64,000 nucleotides of DNA from Paralvinella palmiformis (GCA_025642065.1 JAODUP010000223.1:310001-374000); one strand, 5' to 3'. Shown: positions 1 through 30,618, numbered from the stretch's first letter. The notes: generated by a model not told the origin, from the sequence alone. Numbers and translations are program-made.

Positions 1-278
1 GTTATAACATACACCAAATATATGTAACAAGTTTATACTTAGATGTGTATACATGCAGTGCTCTCATAAATGTCGGCCTATTGTTTGGTCATTTCCGGGC
101 AAGAAGCCATTTGTTAAAAACGCTAACAGTGCAAGTAGCTATATGTTTATAAGTATAAAACACAATTTGTGTTTTTATTCATATACAATTACTCCTATGT
201 GATATTTACGAGGCAACATGATAGCTAATAAGAACGAAGTATACAGTTCCAGCTATAACCTTGACATAAAACACCAGC

Positions 279-17322
<17,044 letters not shown>

Positions 17323-18048
17323 AAGCCAAAGAAGACGAGAGAATCTTTATATTTTAGGTTGTAAGAGAGGTGAAGGGGATGTTATTAAAATTTAGATGCT
17401 TTAACGTTGTAGCTCAAATTTCTAATGACATTGAGATATTAATTGTTTTGGAGACATTTCAACTGTTTAATATTTGCCTGTATACACATATACTTTGTGT
17501 ATCAGATAAAAGGCTATTTTGATGTGCAGCATCTACATCCGGGTATATCTATTAATTGTGTTATGATAAAACAGTTATTAAGAGCAGTAGTCTTCAGTTG
17601 ACTACTGAGCCATTAAGTTACCAGCTTCCTGTTGTTATGAATTGTGTTTATTAATTGGTTTGTTTATGCAGAAATTGGTATAATTTTGTTATGAATGATC
17701 AAAGTAAGGAACTGGTGACTGGATGTTTTATGATGTTGTGTATGGTATTAAAAATGTTCCACAGACTAATATTTTCGTCAATTCAGTACACTTTGGTACT
17801 GAAGACAGTATTACTTCTTATGGATTTAAGTGCGGGTGAAATAATTGTGTTACGTTGACAGTACTGCCACCAACTAAAGTGAACCAATATGATACTGGGG
17901 AGGTGTCCGTTGATGGTACAATTTTACAATAAGATCTGATATATCTTGTGATCAAATTGTTTCTTCATATCACCGTAGCTAGAAGTTCCCATTTTCTGAG
18001 AATTTCTGTATATTAACCATTTTATCATGCTATAGAATGTGATGTGAA

Positions 18049-18054
18049 AATAAA
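18049..18054 (+). terminator. Polyadenylation signal of ALDH7A1
   Basis: AATAAA lies 727 bases after the ALDH7A1 stop codon, which gives a 3' UTR of roughly 750 bases. It is the clearest canonical signal before the repeat block at 18361. No cleavage site can be proven from sequence alone. Confidence 0.55.
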
Positions 18055-18360
18055 AAACAAGCATAATATTAGTCACTTCATCACTTGCCTTATCCTGTAG
18101 GTATATATTACATTATTATCTTTCTCTCATGAACACACTTACACAGTCATACACTAGATCTCTTCAAGCAGTTGTGTTTTTCCAACATGTTTAAAGTCTC
18201 CCGAGCTGTTCAGTAATGTGATCGAAAAGATGTTTCTCTGTGAATCAGGATTCACAGATTTGAAAATGGCAAATCTAAATTTGGATGATGTCTTTTGTAC
18301 CAACTTTTAGTTTCTTCCCAAAATGGTAGTGAGTAAAGTATTTCTTCCATAACAAAATGA

Positions 18361-19650
18361 ATATGCCAAAATGAAAGACGTCCCATATTAAACATATCCC
18401 ATTTGGTAATAAAGTAATGACTGCTGATTCATATCCATTTTTGTAGTTACTTTGAAATATCAAAGTTTCAGTTAAAAAGCTGACCAATTCTAATTGGTTT
18501 TCTTCTAAAATATAACAGTTGCTGCTCTTAACAACAAATCATCATTTGGATACCCGACAGAATGGTGATGTGTGATATTACCTGTATATTTAGCAGTTGG
18601 TACAGTGTACAGTTTGTACCATTTTTAAGTTTCTTCCATTTTTTCCCAAAATTGAAGGGGGGAAGTTATTCTTCCGTAATGAAAAAACCCTGGTTTTTAC
18701 TGTTGTTATTACCGTCCATGGAAGAAACATGCCAACCCTGCCCCCTAATCTATTCCTAGGCTTCAAGTGCACCATCCAAAATTAGAAAATACTCATTCAA
18801 TAGAAGCTGTTGTGATATGGAATGTGGCCATTGTATCACAAAAAAACCTTGTGGAAGTTGTGCCAGCCAGATGTTGAACTTGGATATAAAATTGTTTGGG
18901 AAATTTGTGTATTGAACAATAATACAACACAATTACTTAACTGTATTTAACTTAATGTCTTTAATTATATATATATATATATATAGTTGTCATTGATAAT
19001 TGTTTTTATGAAAGTGACAAGTGATAAAGCTGAAAAATATGTTTAATTTTCATAAAAATAGGGTTCTTCTGGAAGAAGAAACTATTGCTTTTAGGTGTTC
19101 TCTTCAACGGTTTAAACCACCTTTTTTTAAATTGCCCTTCAGCCACTTACACAAGAGCCTGGATCTAAATTGCTGTAACAATATTTTCATAGATTTATAT
19201 CTGCTATAACAGTGTTCCCATGGATCCTGGAAAACTTGGAAAATAACAAATTAATTTTCTAGGTCCTGGGGACGTCCTTGAATTTACAAAATCAGGAAAT
19301 GTCCTGGAAAAAAATATTGTCTTTGAAAAAATCCACTTAGAAAGTTGGAATAGAAATGCCCATGAATAAATATTATGCTTAGAGAAGAAAACTCCGATTG
19401 TAGAAGTTACCAATACAGTCTTGATAACCCATGTTAGTCAAAATTTAAATAAAGCAGGTGGATCAGACAGCTAGAAGAGGTGAGGAGGAGGCTGTACTAT
19501 CTAGATGTCAATAATAGATCATACAGTGATTAAACATACACCTTTTCGCACATATCTTGATTTATTACCTTAAATCTTGTATATTTTGTCCTGGAAAATA
19601 ATTTTGTTCTGGAAAATAAAATTTCCTTGCCTGTGGGAACCATGATGAAT
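18361..19650. repeat. Dispersed or duplicated segment, copy B (3' of ALDH7A1)
   Basis: Second copy of the segment in ALDH7A1 intron 4, starting at ATGCCAAAATG. The first 600 bases appear identical to copy A and the rest is diverged and shorter. It ends directly against the 59-bp satellite at 19663. Nothing in it looks coding. Confidence 0.85.
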
Positions 19651-19662
19651 AAATATCCATTC

Positions 19663-20311
19663 AATGTAGTGAGATGACAAACTAATCGTGAAACATTAAT
19701 CATTGTAACATATCACCAACTCCATGTAGTGAGATGACAAACTAATCGTGAAACATTAATCATTGTAACATATTACCACTCAATGTAGTGAGATGACAAA
19801 CTAATCGTGAAACATTAATCATTGTAACATATTACCACTAATGTAGTGAGATGACAAACTAATCGTGAAACATTAATCATTGTAACATATTACCACTCCA
19901 TGTAGTGAGATGACAAACTAATCGTGAAACATTAATCATTGTAACATATCACCACTCAATGTAGTGAGATGACAAACTAATCGTGAAACATTAATCATTG
20001 TAACATATTACCATTCAACGTAGTGAGATGACAAACTAATCGTGAAACATTAATCATTGTAACATATTACCACTCAACGTAGTGAGATGACAAACTAATC
20101 GAGAAACATTAATCATTGTAACATATTACCACTCAATGTAGTGAGATGACAAACTAATCGTGAAACATTAATCATTGTAACATATTACCACTGAACGTAG
20201 TGAGATGACAAACTAATCGTGAAACATTAATCATTGTAACATATTACCACTCAATGTAGTGAGATGACAAACTAATCGTGAAACATTAATCATTGTAACA
20301 TATTACCACTC
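19663..20311. repeat. 59-bp satellite, block 1 (11 units)
   Basis: Tandem units run from AATGTAGTGAGATGAC to CATATTACCACTC. The block is 649 bp, exactly 11 times 59, although one unit carries an extra base and another lacks one. Variants affect the start (AATG, AACG, CCATG) and the middle (ATCGTG, ATCGAG). The array continues in block 2 beyond the PCYT2 insertion. Confidence 0.96.
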
Positions 20312-20353
20312 ACGAAAAGAATAAATACAGGCAGCTGAGAAACTAGAATATAA

Positions 20354-21493
<1,140 letters not shown>

Positions 21494-21594
21494 TAACACA
21501 AATACACCGCTGCTAAACGTAATTTAATTTGTAGATTATTTTTGTAAGCTCCTTCCTCCTGCAATTGGTTTACGTATTGTATCTATTGAAATAT

Positions 21595-21678
21595 TGAAAT
21601 TATTATTTGTACAGCGCCTTTGAATGGCTCCTGCTAGTAAGGGCGCTTTATTAAATATACATTATTATTATTATTATT
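21595..21678 (+). mobile_element. LINE/SINE-like 3' tail with (ATT)n
   Basis: After the PCYT2 stop comes ACAGCGCCTTT, a loop, AAGGGCGCT and then ATTAAATATAC followed by repeated ATT. The AGCGCC...GGGCGCT stem with an (ATT)n end resembles CR1/L2-type LINE tails and the SINEs that use them. ATTAAA at 21650-21655 could serve as a polyadenylation signal. Confidence 0.6.
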
Positions 21679-23974
21679 AATGTAGTGAGATGACAAACTA
21701 ATCGTGAAACATTAATCATTGTAACATATTACCACTCCATGTAGTGAGATGACGAACTAATCGAGAAACATTAATCATTGTAACATATTACCACTCCATG
21801 TAGTGAGATGACGAACTAATCGAGAAACATTAATCATTGTAACATATTACCACTCAATGTAGTGAGATGACGAACTAATCGAGAAACATTAATCATTGTA
21901 ACATATTACCACTCAACGTAGTGAGATGACAAACTAATCATGAAACATTAATCATTGTAACATATTACCACTCAATGTAGTGAGATGACAAACTAATCAT
22001 GAAACATTAATCATTGTAACATATTACCACTCAATGTAGTGAGATGACGAACTAATCGTGAAACATTAATCATTGTAACATATTACCACTCAACGTAGTG
22101 AGATGACAAACTAATCATGAAACATTAATCATTGTAACATATTACCACTCAATGTAGTGAGATGACAAACTAATCATGAAACATTAATCATTGTAACATA
22201 TTACCACTCAATGTAGTGAGATGACGAACTAATCGAGAAACATTAATCATTGTAACATATTACCACTCAACGTAGTGAGATGACAAACTAATCGTGAAAC
22301 ATTAATCATTGTAACATATTACCACTCAACGTAGTGAGATGACAAACTAATCGTGAAACATTAATCATTGTAACATATTACCACTCCATGTAGTGAGATG
22401 ACGAACTAATCGTGAAACATTAATCATTGTAACATATTACCACTCAATGTAGTGAGATGACAAACTAATCGAGAAACATTAATCATTGTAACATATTACA
22501 ACTCAATGTAGTGAGATGACAAACTAATCGTGAAACATTAATCATTGTAACATATTACCACTCAATGTAGTGAGATGACAAACTAATCATGAAACATTAA
22601 TCATTGTAACATATTACCACTCAACGTAGTGAGATGACAAACTAATCATGAAACATTAATCATTGTAACATATTACCACTCAATGTAGTGAGATGACAAA
22701 CTAATCGTGAAACATTAATCATTGTAACATATTACCACTCAATGTAGTGAGATGACAAACTAATCATGAAACATTAATCATTGTAACATATTACCACTCC
22801 ATGTAGTGAGATGACAAACTAATCATGAAACATTAATCATTGTAACATATTACCACTCCATGTAGTGAGATGACAAACTAATCATGAAACATTAATCATT
22901 GTAACATATTACCACTCAACGTAGTGAGATGACAAACTAATCGTGAAACATTAATCATTGTAACATATTACCACTCAACGTAGTGAGATGACAAACTAAT
23001 CGAGAAACATTAATCATTGTAACATTTTACCACTCAATGTAGTGAGATGACGAACTAATCGTGAAACATTAATCATTGTAACATATTACCACTCAATGTA
23101 GTGAGATGACGAACTAATCGAGAAACATTAATCATTGTAACATATTACCACTCAATGTAGTGAGATGACAAACTAATCGTGAAACATTAATCATTGTAAC
23201 ATATTACCACTCAATGTAGTGAGATGACAAACTAATCATGAAACATTAATCATTGTAACATATTACCACTCAACGTAGTGAGATGACAAACTAATCATGA
23301 AACATTAATCATTGTAACATATTACCACTCAATGTAGTGAGATGACAAACTAATCGTGAAACATTAATCATTGTAACATATTACCACTCAATGTAGTGAG
23401 ATGACAAACTAATCATGAAACATTAATCATTGTAACATATTACCACTCCATGTAGTGAGATGACAAACTAATCATGAAACATTAATCATTGTAACATATT
23501 ACCACTCCATGTAGTGAGATGACAACTAATCTGAAACATTAATCATTGTAACATATTACCACTCCATGTAGTGAGATGACAAACTAATCATGAAACATTA
23601 ATCATTGTAACATATTACCACTCCATGTAGTGAGATGACAAACTAATCATGAAACATTAATCATTGTAACATATTACCACTCAACGTAGTGAGATGACGA
23701 ACTAATCGTGAAACATTAATCATTGTAACATATTACCACTCAACGTAGTGAGATGACAAACTAATCGAGAAACATTAATCATTGTAACATATTACCACTC
23801 AATGTAGTGAGATGACGAACTAATCGAGAAACATTAATCATTGTAACATATTACCACTCAATGTAGTGAGATGACGAACTAATCGAGAAACATTAATCAT
23901 TGTAACATATTACCACTCAATGTAGTGAGATGACAAACTAATCGTGAAACATTAATCATTGTAACATATTACCA
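21679..23974. repeat. 59-bp satellite, block 2 (about 39 units)
   Basis: The array resumes at AATGTAGTG and runs about 2296 bp to ACCA before an A-rich stretch. Unit variants recur in a set order. An 11-unit series starting at 22505 repeats from 23154 (649 bp apart), and a three-unit (177-bp) series repeats near 21915-22265. There are no spacers between units, so this is not a CRISPR array. Confidence 0.96.
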
Positions 23975-24479
23975 AAAAAAAATGCATGCCAATTAAAAGG
24001 ACATTTCTGTTAAGGTTGTGGTTTGTTAATGTTATTTTACCCATACATATGGAATAATTAGTTGGTTACTAAAAATACTCTGTCATAAAAAGATATATAC
24101 ACAAAGAACATTTCTCAAAATGTTGAGGCACATTTACCAAAAAGATTTGGGCACTCTTCATCAGTTAAATTAACAATTGAGTTGATGTTAATTAACTACT
24201 GACTTCAGTTTTGAGAAAATTCAGTTGCTCGGATAATAAACGTATAAAATATAAAAATAATGACTAATGCTGAAGATAAATACTTTTCTGAAATATCATA
24301 AAAATTATCTAATTCAAAACAGAAACCAAGTTGGGATGGTCATTGATAAAAGGTCAATCAATAATCTAGTAATGATGGTTTTTATATATTGGATTGTAGC
24401 ATGTATGTATCTGGGCAACAGCGACCCAATTATGACGCAGGCTGTTTACCTCAAATTATGAACAGGTCATTGATTATCC

Positions 24480-24600
24480 CGATTTTTGATTGACATACAT
24501 AATCTTGTCTTCCTTTTGATTGGCATATATATAATCTTGTCTTCCTTTTGATTGACAGATATATAATCTTGTCTTCCTTTTGATTGACAGATACACAAAC
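24480..24600. repeat. Minisatellite, 4 copies of about 31 bp
   Basis: The unit TTTTGATTGACA followed by a TA-rich stretch and AATCTTGTCTTCC repeats four times with small changes. It lies in non-coding DNA between the satellite and the zinc-finger pseudo-exon. Confidence 0.75.
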
Positions 24601-25090
24601 CTGTTTTCCTATAATAATAAATGTTAATTGAAAGTAAACTAACCAGTAACACATAGAAATAGCTACTTTCTTTAGTTATAAGCCACTCATCAACCTGTCC
24701 ATATTTATCATTGATCTGATAACATTATTGTTTACATTACAGCTGTTAGACAAACGACCAACAATCATTTGGCATTGATGAGGAACTAGAAAAGTTCCTT
24801 AGCCAAAATATTCTACAGATAAATGCCGTTTAACGATCAACAAACATGGTCTGTCAGTTAACTCACGTGAGCTGTGTGTCTCGTATCGGTAACATTGCTA
24901 CAGCTGTGTCATCTGTCCAGATGGTGAACCAGAGATATACAGCTGTCTAGCTAGGACAAATAACACGGGTAGGGCAATCAGGCAACAATATAATGACCTC
25001 GTTATGTTTATGAGACGACAGCTGTTTCTTCCTATCCGTACATCTGTAGTTGTGTCTATTTTTAGTTTAAATGACCGATCAAACCTCTCA

Positions 25091-25330
25091 CAAACTACAG
25101 ATACTACGCTCACACTTTAAACCCATCAGTTCGTGTTTGACCTCGATGTACCATTGAAGTCTCTCCAATTGTAAGAACAGCGTGTAGTCCCTGTAGCAGA
25201 GATACAGCGACGTGTCGTGTACCTTCCAGTGTCTTAACGAAGCCATCAAGTCGTAAGTCATCAAAATATGACCAATCTTAATCAACATCATCATGACAGG
25301 TGTGGATGACACAGCTGCGTCTGGTTTAGT
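25091..25330 (-). pseudogene. Decayed C2H2 zinc-finger exon, copy of the exon at 28224-28724
   Basis: Read on the minus strand, this stretch contains LRHWKVHDTSLYLC and a following EVKHELMGLK. These align with VRHWKLHDTSLHPC and DTRHGPENLK in the intact exon at 28224-28724. The Cys pair of finger 1 is gone, the second Cys of finger 2 is replaced, and the frame stops soon after the point where finger 3 should begin. A TA microsatellite at 25349-25380 abuts it upstream. It is most simply a duplicated alternative 3' exon that has lost zinc binding. It lies downstream of the minus-strand gene in the same orientation. Confidence 0.7.
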
Positions 25331-25343
25331 TAGCATGTCTATA

Positions 25344-25384
<41 letters not shown>

Positions 25385-28223
25385 AAAAGGTAGACGGTCA
25401 CTACCCTCCCCCAAGCTCATCTACCAAGAGACAGTGATTGTATAATACAAATAATACAAAGCTTTGAGATATAATTTGCCTATTGTACAATCACAAAGGG
25501 TGTGTGTGTCTTCTGCTGCAGCTGTGTGTATTTGCGTTCACACGCGTGCTATTGCATATTCACAAAGGCTGTGTGTGTGTGTGTGTGTGTGTGATCATCA
25601 TTACGGTTACATGCTTATCAATATTAAATCTATATTTAATGCTAACAATAATTAATTAAACACTCAACATTAATGGTCTTGGTATATTAAAACCTAATAA
25701 AAGACCATCGAAAAAGTTTTTTGTAAACCCAACACAAATTAATTTTAGAGATACATTTTCTGGGATAGAACTGACATATCCGTCATCTGTACAAAATCAT
25801 TGCTAAATATCTGGTACAACTATAAAAAACATAATAAAATCCTAGTATTGTATCATATTACTCGTTGTCGGGAAGTGTGACTATTGAGCATGTGAACAAC
25901 TGGTGGTCCCCCGCCTGCCAATATGACAGCTGGAGGCAGTATGTTGACAATCACAGCTGTCAGACTGTAATACAATGCTTCACCATTGTGAAGTATGCAC
26001 CATCTGTTAGATAAACATTTCTTGTGATACATTTTACTTGATGTCAGATCTGGTGTTGATGTTGTGTTTGAGACAACTAAAATAATGTCTAGTTCATATT
26101 TTCAGTTTTTATGTTTCTTGAATATTATACAATGATTTAATAAAATGAGCCCTCGACTATATGGGCAATTACACAACTTAGTCAACAATTATGTTATATT
26201 ACGGACCCAAAATCAATGGATCCATACTGGTAATTTAGAATATAAATATTAATTGAAGAAAATAGAAAAATAGCATCGTTCCTTCTAAATTTAAATACAG
26301 TTTACGTAATGTTAACAATATTAATATTTATGGCTGTAAATTATATTTTGGTTGAAACTCAGTAATAAAAATCATCAAAAACTTCCAATATTAGTAGTTT
26401 CTTACAAATGTTATTTCTTTTCTAATTTAATATATTCCATTTATAATCTTTGCACCAGATCTAATTTACTAATTAATCTAATCAGCAGTCCCCAATGTAA
26501 TTACATAAAGTGTACCAGGCAGAATTGTTTTAAGTATTGGGACAGTTATTTAAAAATATTAGGGAACACAACATTAGTATTGTGTCACTGTGATATGTTT
26601 TGTTATGAATGTTTTGAGAAACTAATTGACGATTACGGATGATTATATTAGATGCAGTGGTGTGTCTAAGGTGTGGCGGACTACGGCATGCGCCTTATGC
26701 GCTACTGGAAGGGGGCACCACCAACTGGTATTTTTGAGTCAAATTTATGGTAACGTTATTTAAAAGATTTGTGTCAGATGTTTGGACAGGGGCGCTATTT
26801 TCCATAGATACACCCCCATTTAAATATAGATATTATAAAAGTGGTTTATTAAGTATATAATGTAAGATGTTGTATGCGTTATCTCTTATAACCAATCAAA
26901 TTATGGTAATTTATATATATATATTGGAGTTTTTCTCATCGACATCATCAATCTATTGCGACTTTCTAAGCTTATTTCTTTATGATATCTCTTTATAATA
27001 TTTAGTAAGTAACTTTATTTCTTCTACCATATCCCATCTATATCAGATAAATCTATTATTATCCTTAGTTCACTATAACACAAATCTTTTACAAGAAGAT
27101 ACCTAAAACATCCGGAAAGAAAATCCCTGTTAATTCTCTGGATATGATATATTCCTGGTTTTCTTGTAGTTACACTATGAGGAAGAATACAGATCACTTC
27201 TAAAAGAAATGATTACAGACAGTTCTTACACCAGGCTACCATACTCAAAAAGCTTACATTGGAATTATTTATTGGGCATCCTATACAAGTGGGTTTTATT
27301 TTCATACACGTCATCGACAAAAGAGGTCTCTGACTTGAGGAGAATTGCACTTTTCGGGATGAGAACAACATGTGTTGCTCAGATTAAATGCTACAATGAC
27401 CTAAACCGTGTTGATCATATAAATGTCTAAGTGAGATCACTTCGACAGGGTTTATTCATCTCATATTACAGCATGCAATCAATATACTGAACACCAATAT
27501 AAACAATCAGTCCAATTAATTAATACAAAAAAAACAACTCCTGGACACAGAACAGAAAACCTTTAAGCACTACGGAGTGAAGTTTACACGTGGTACAAAA
27601 ACAAAATACTTGTATATAAATATTATAGACGGCAGTAGTAATTATAGCAGCATCTACTTAGCTAGTAGAGATGCTCTTTGTTGATACTAAAATGAACATT
27701 ATACACAAGCAGTCTCTTCAAGCACTATGAACACTATGATAATGATAAGGTAATGATAATAATAATCCTGGGTTGGTGGGGGGGGGGCGTTACTGGTGAA
27801 ATTCCGCTCAAATGATGTCAACAACTCGAGTAAAAGGCAACTGAGAGGGATAACATCGGTGTCAACGTTTAAATCAAATATACGAAGCCATGTTCCATGT
27901 TAACTGGCTGTAACATTGTATCTAGACTCGGGTCTAGGGTATAGCAGTTGCGCATATACTGCAAACATATCAGCCGATAAAGAACGCTCCCCGTACTGCA
28001 AAATATATGATTATATACACATGTCCCTTTGCAGTATATAAAAATATAACTTCTCTGTGTGTCACTGTGTGTCTGTATGTTTAGGTGTATGCATACATAT
28101 TAAATGTGATTGTGGTAGATTCATGTCATATAGAGTGATTCTTGTTGGTTGAGTGCTGTCTCAGTTTCACATTTAACTGTCACTGAAAAACAATTGGTCC
28201 AAATTCCATGAGAACTCTGCACA
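25331..28223. other. Non-coding stretch between pseudo-exon and minus-strand gene
   Basis: I see no convincing coding sequence. It contains TA and TG microsatellites (25349-25380, 25575-25592, 26917-26930), a poly-G run near 27777-27787 and AT-rich DNA. Open frames near 26352-26642 and 27209-27430 have no recognisable motifs. Part of it may be 3' UTR of the minus-strand gene. Confidence 0.5.
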
Positions 28224-28724
28224 TCACTGTTGACTATAACCTTTGTTTAATCCATCGGCCCTCATTGATGCTTGGAGATTATGCTGAAGAAAGTTCAGAG
28301 CCTCTTCATCACCCTCATGCCGCGTCAGCAAATGCTTCTTGAGCAGCTGTGGCCTATCAAACTTTTTCCCGCAGACAGTACACATGTGTTTGAGATTCTC
28401 CGGCCCATGCCTCGTGTCAATGTGATTCTGAAGCTGTTCTTTGGTTTGAAAGAACAATGTACATCGACGACAGGGATGCAGCGAGGTATCGTGTAGTTTC
28501 CAGTGGCGGACGAGGCCATCCCTTTTCATGTACCTCTTGCCACATACTTCACACTTATAGGGATGGTCCGAGTCGTCGGACTTGATAGCGGGGGATGCGA
28601 CGGTGCTGCCACCTGTAAAAACTGCTGGCTGAGTGTGGTAGAGTGGCAGCATCTGCTTACAAAGTGATGTCAGGACGTCGGCTGGGTGTCCACCACCTAG
28701 AAGATCTGCAGGATGACCAATCAT
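28224..28724 (-). CDS. Three-finger C2H2 3' exon of the minus-strand gene
   Basis: This terminal exon of 166 codons plus stop joins in phase 0 to the N-terminal exon at 29515-30384, giving a predicted 453-residue nuclear protein. The minus-strand acceptor TTTCCACAG borders 28724 and the first residues are MIGHPADLL. A linker of about 70 residues precedes three fingers: CEVC...HWKLH, CRRC...HIDTRH and CTVC...HLLTRH. Each has 12 residues between the second Cys and the first His. A polar tail of about 30 residues ends in KGYSQQ. The fingers differ from those of the plus-strand array: the inter-finger linkers are not TGxKxF-like and the GH motif of finger 2 is absent. DNA binding is inferred from the fold; targets are unknown. 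Confidence 0.85.
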   Translation of the reverse strand: MIGHPADLLGGGHPADVLTSLCKQMLPLYHTQPAVFTGGSTVASPAIKSDDSDHPYKCEVCGKRYMKRDGLVRHWKLHDTSLHPCRRCTLFFQTKEQLQNHIDTRHGPENLKHMCTVCGKKFDRPQLLKKHLLTRHEGDEEALNFLQHNLQASMRADGLNKGYSQQ

Positions 28725-28873
28725 CTGTGGAAATAACCAATGAAGTGTGTCAGTTGTAGAATGGAACAAAGTGATCTCATGATGGGCTATAGTGTAATCA
28801 GTATGGTATGGAGACTTTACCATATCTTACCCTTGGCATAATTCAAAAATATTCAACTACATCTCACTGACAA

Positions 28874-28974
28874 ACAAGACAGCCATCTGCCAAACTAACC
28901 AGTAAACAAACTTTTTATACCAGTTAGTTAGGCAGATGGCTGTCTTGTAGTAGCTTTGTATTACAAAGCTACTA
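28874..28974. repeat. Two adjacent inverted repeats in the minus-strand gene intron
   Basis: ACAAGACAGCCATCTGCC at 28874-28891 is the exact complement of 28931-28948, and the match continues imperfectly inwards to arms of about 28 bases. Immediately next, 28948-28960 and 28962-28974 form a 13-base palindrome (TAGTAGCTTTGTA) around one central base. Either could fold in DNA or pre-mRNA. It may be a small MITE remnant, with no visible coding capacity. Confidence 0.7.
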
Positions 28975-29514
28975 TAATATGATTCAAAAGTTTCTAAGGC
29001 TGCTGCAGTGAACACACAGAGAAATAATATAAAACAGAAAACCCATAACTTGCCAAAGCTGTATTTAGAGCATGTTCACCATGGAGTATCAGGATAACTA
29101 GAGGAATAAGTGAAGAGTTTAGTACTAATTATACAGAATAAATACCTGGCATGTGCTCGCACATGCGCACACACAGGGTCATAACATATTGTTATATACT
29201 TCTACAGGACTTAAAACCCTAGTCACAAGAATGGATTATGTAATGTTCACCCAATGCCAATGGTGTTCCGAGGTAGACAGTTTAGCAATATTAGCTAAGC
29301 TGTATAAGAAACATAACAACAATAACAACGATGGTAACTTTATGAAACAAAAACCTAAATTAAGTCATTTTAATTAGTACACATCACGCTATGTCTGTAC
29401 CTTTAGCAATAAACCTTTAATTACCAGCTACTTTATCAATACAAAACCAAAATTGTAAAGCTGAACAATTAAACTAAGCAGTTCAGAACATGATCCAAAC
29501 ATTGACATACTAAC

Positions 29515-30384
29515 CTGTGTCTTATCAAGGTTGTCATTGATGTTGTTACTCTGTCCCGTTGTATCTGATGTCACGGTTGCTATCTGTGCCCTACGTGCTG
29601 CTGCTTGGTATTGTTCCTGTATTGACAATAAATGGTCGGATGGCGTCCAAATGCTGGCAGAGGCTGAGGCGACACCAGTTACTGACTTATAGCTCTCGTG
29701 GATCTCCACCTTTGGCTGAACATCGGTGGCGGCACATACACGAGACTCGTAGCCCTCGTGAACCTCCACCTTAGGCTGAACGTCGGTGATGGCATAACCG
29801 TGAGAATCGCTCACTTCCCCATCATCCCATGCATCACCAGTTTCTTCCTTGACAATAACTTCACCGGCATTGTTGATATTTTTATTTGATTCAGCATCAT
29901 TCTGAAAAAGGCCATGTTTGGCTGCCGGCTCCGTGTCAGAATCCTGAGAGAATCGTGAGCTCGAGTCATCCAAACCCTGCGCAGTCATGCTTGACATGTC
30001 ACTCTGAATCTGGACGTTTTCAGTTGACATCTCACTTGAATCTTCATCATGGCCCGACTGGCTACCATCCATCTTGGGTCGTGGACGTTTTCGACGATTG
30101 TGCCTCGAATGTCTAACCTGAGTGAGCATCGACTCTGGATTCTGAATACCTGTGGCAGGCATCTCTGGTACCTGTTGTGTTACTGAAGCAGGCAATGCAT
30201 CCAGCTTGATAATTTCATTAATGTTTACTAGAAAGACGTCTTCCTTGTCCAGTGTTATGCCAATTAGTGCTTCAATGCTGAATTCCGATCGGAAGGGCAA
30301 ACCATTCTTACACAGCAAAGTGATTGTATCTTTCAGAAGTGCCTGAATTTTTTCTCTGTCCTCTTGCCGAACCATGGTAGTTAT
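29515..30384 (-). CDS. N-terminal exon of the minus-strand zinc-finger gene
   Basis: Coding begins at ATG 30375, nine bases inside an exon with acceptor CGACCAG. It ends at 29515 in phase 0 before donor GTTAGTATG, giving 287 codons. Residues 1-55 form a conserved module (ALLKDTITLLCKNGL, then FSIEALIGITLDKEDVFLVN) shared with the plus-strand paralogue at 39362. I cannot assign it to BTB, ZAD, KRAB or SCAN. A basic patch, RHNRRKRPRPK, follows and is a likely nuclear signal. The rest is acidic and polar with sumoylation-like sites (VKEE, and a PKVEVHE/PKVEIHE pair in an imperfect internal repeat). It lies head to head with the paralogue and is presumably a transcription factor; its function is otherwise unknown. 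Confidence 0.85.
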
Positions 30385-30585
30385 CTGGTCGAAGATAAAT
30401 TACTGTTAGAAAATCTTTTCGCAACAATTACTAAATATATATTGGTAATAATATTTAAATTTCTGCAACATATCAACACTACTTCTAGAAATGCTGGGAA
30501 GGATATTAGCTAATTACATGACATATATGACTATACCTAATTAATTAATTATTATCTACATGCGGAGCATTAGCCAGAAAGCTGT

Positions 30586-30618
30586 CCATTTGGATGTCAC
30601 AAATGGACATCCAAATGG
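30586..30618. repeat. 13-bp inverted repeat hairpin
   Basis: CCATTTGGATGTC at 30586-30598 and its complement GACATCCAAATGG at 30606-30618 flank a 7-base loop, upstream of the minus-strand gene's coding exon. No function is assigned. Confidence 0.65.

Noticed and set aside
26640..26830. Possible dispersed repeat with GGGGGC and GGGGCGC stretches
   Set aside because: There is no second clear copy in the window and no ends that I can define.
28272..28496. Plus-strand frame opposite the minus-strand finger exon
   Set aside because: Shadow of the real coding strand, without motifs of its own.
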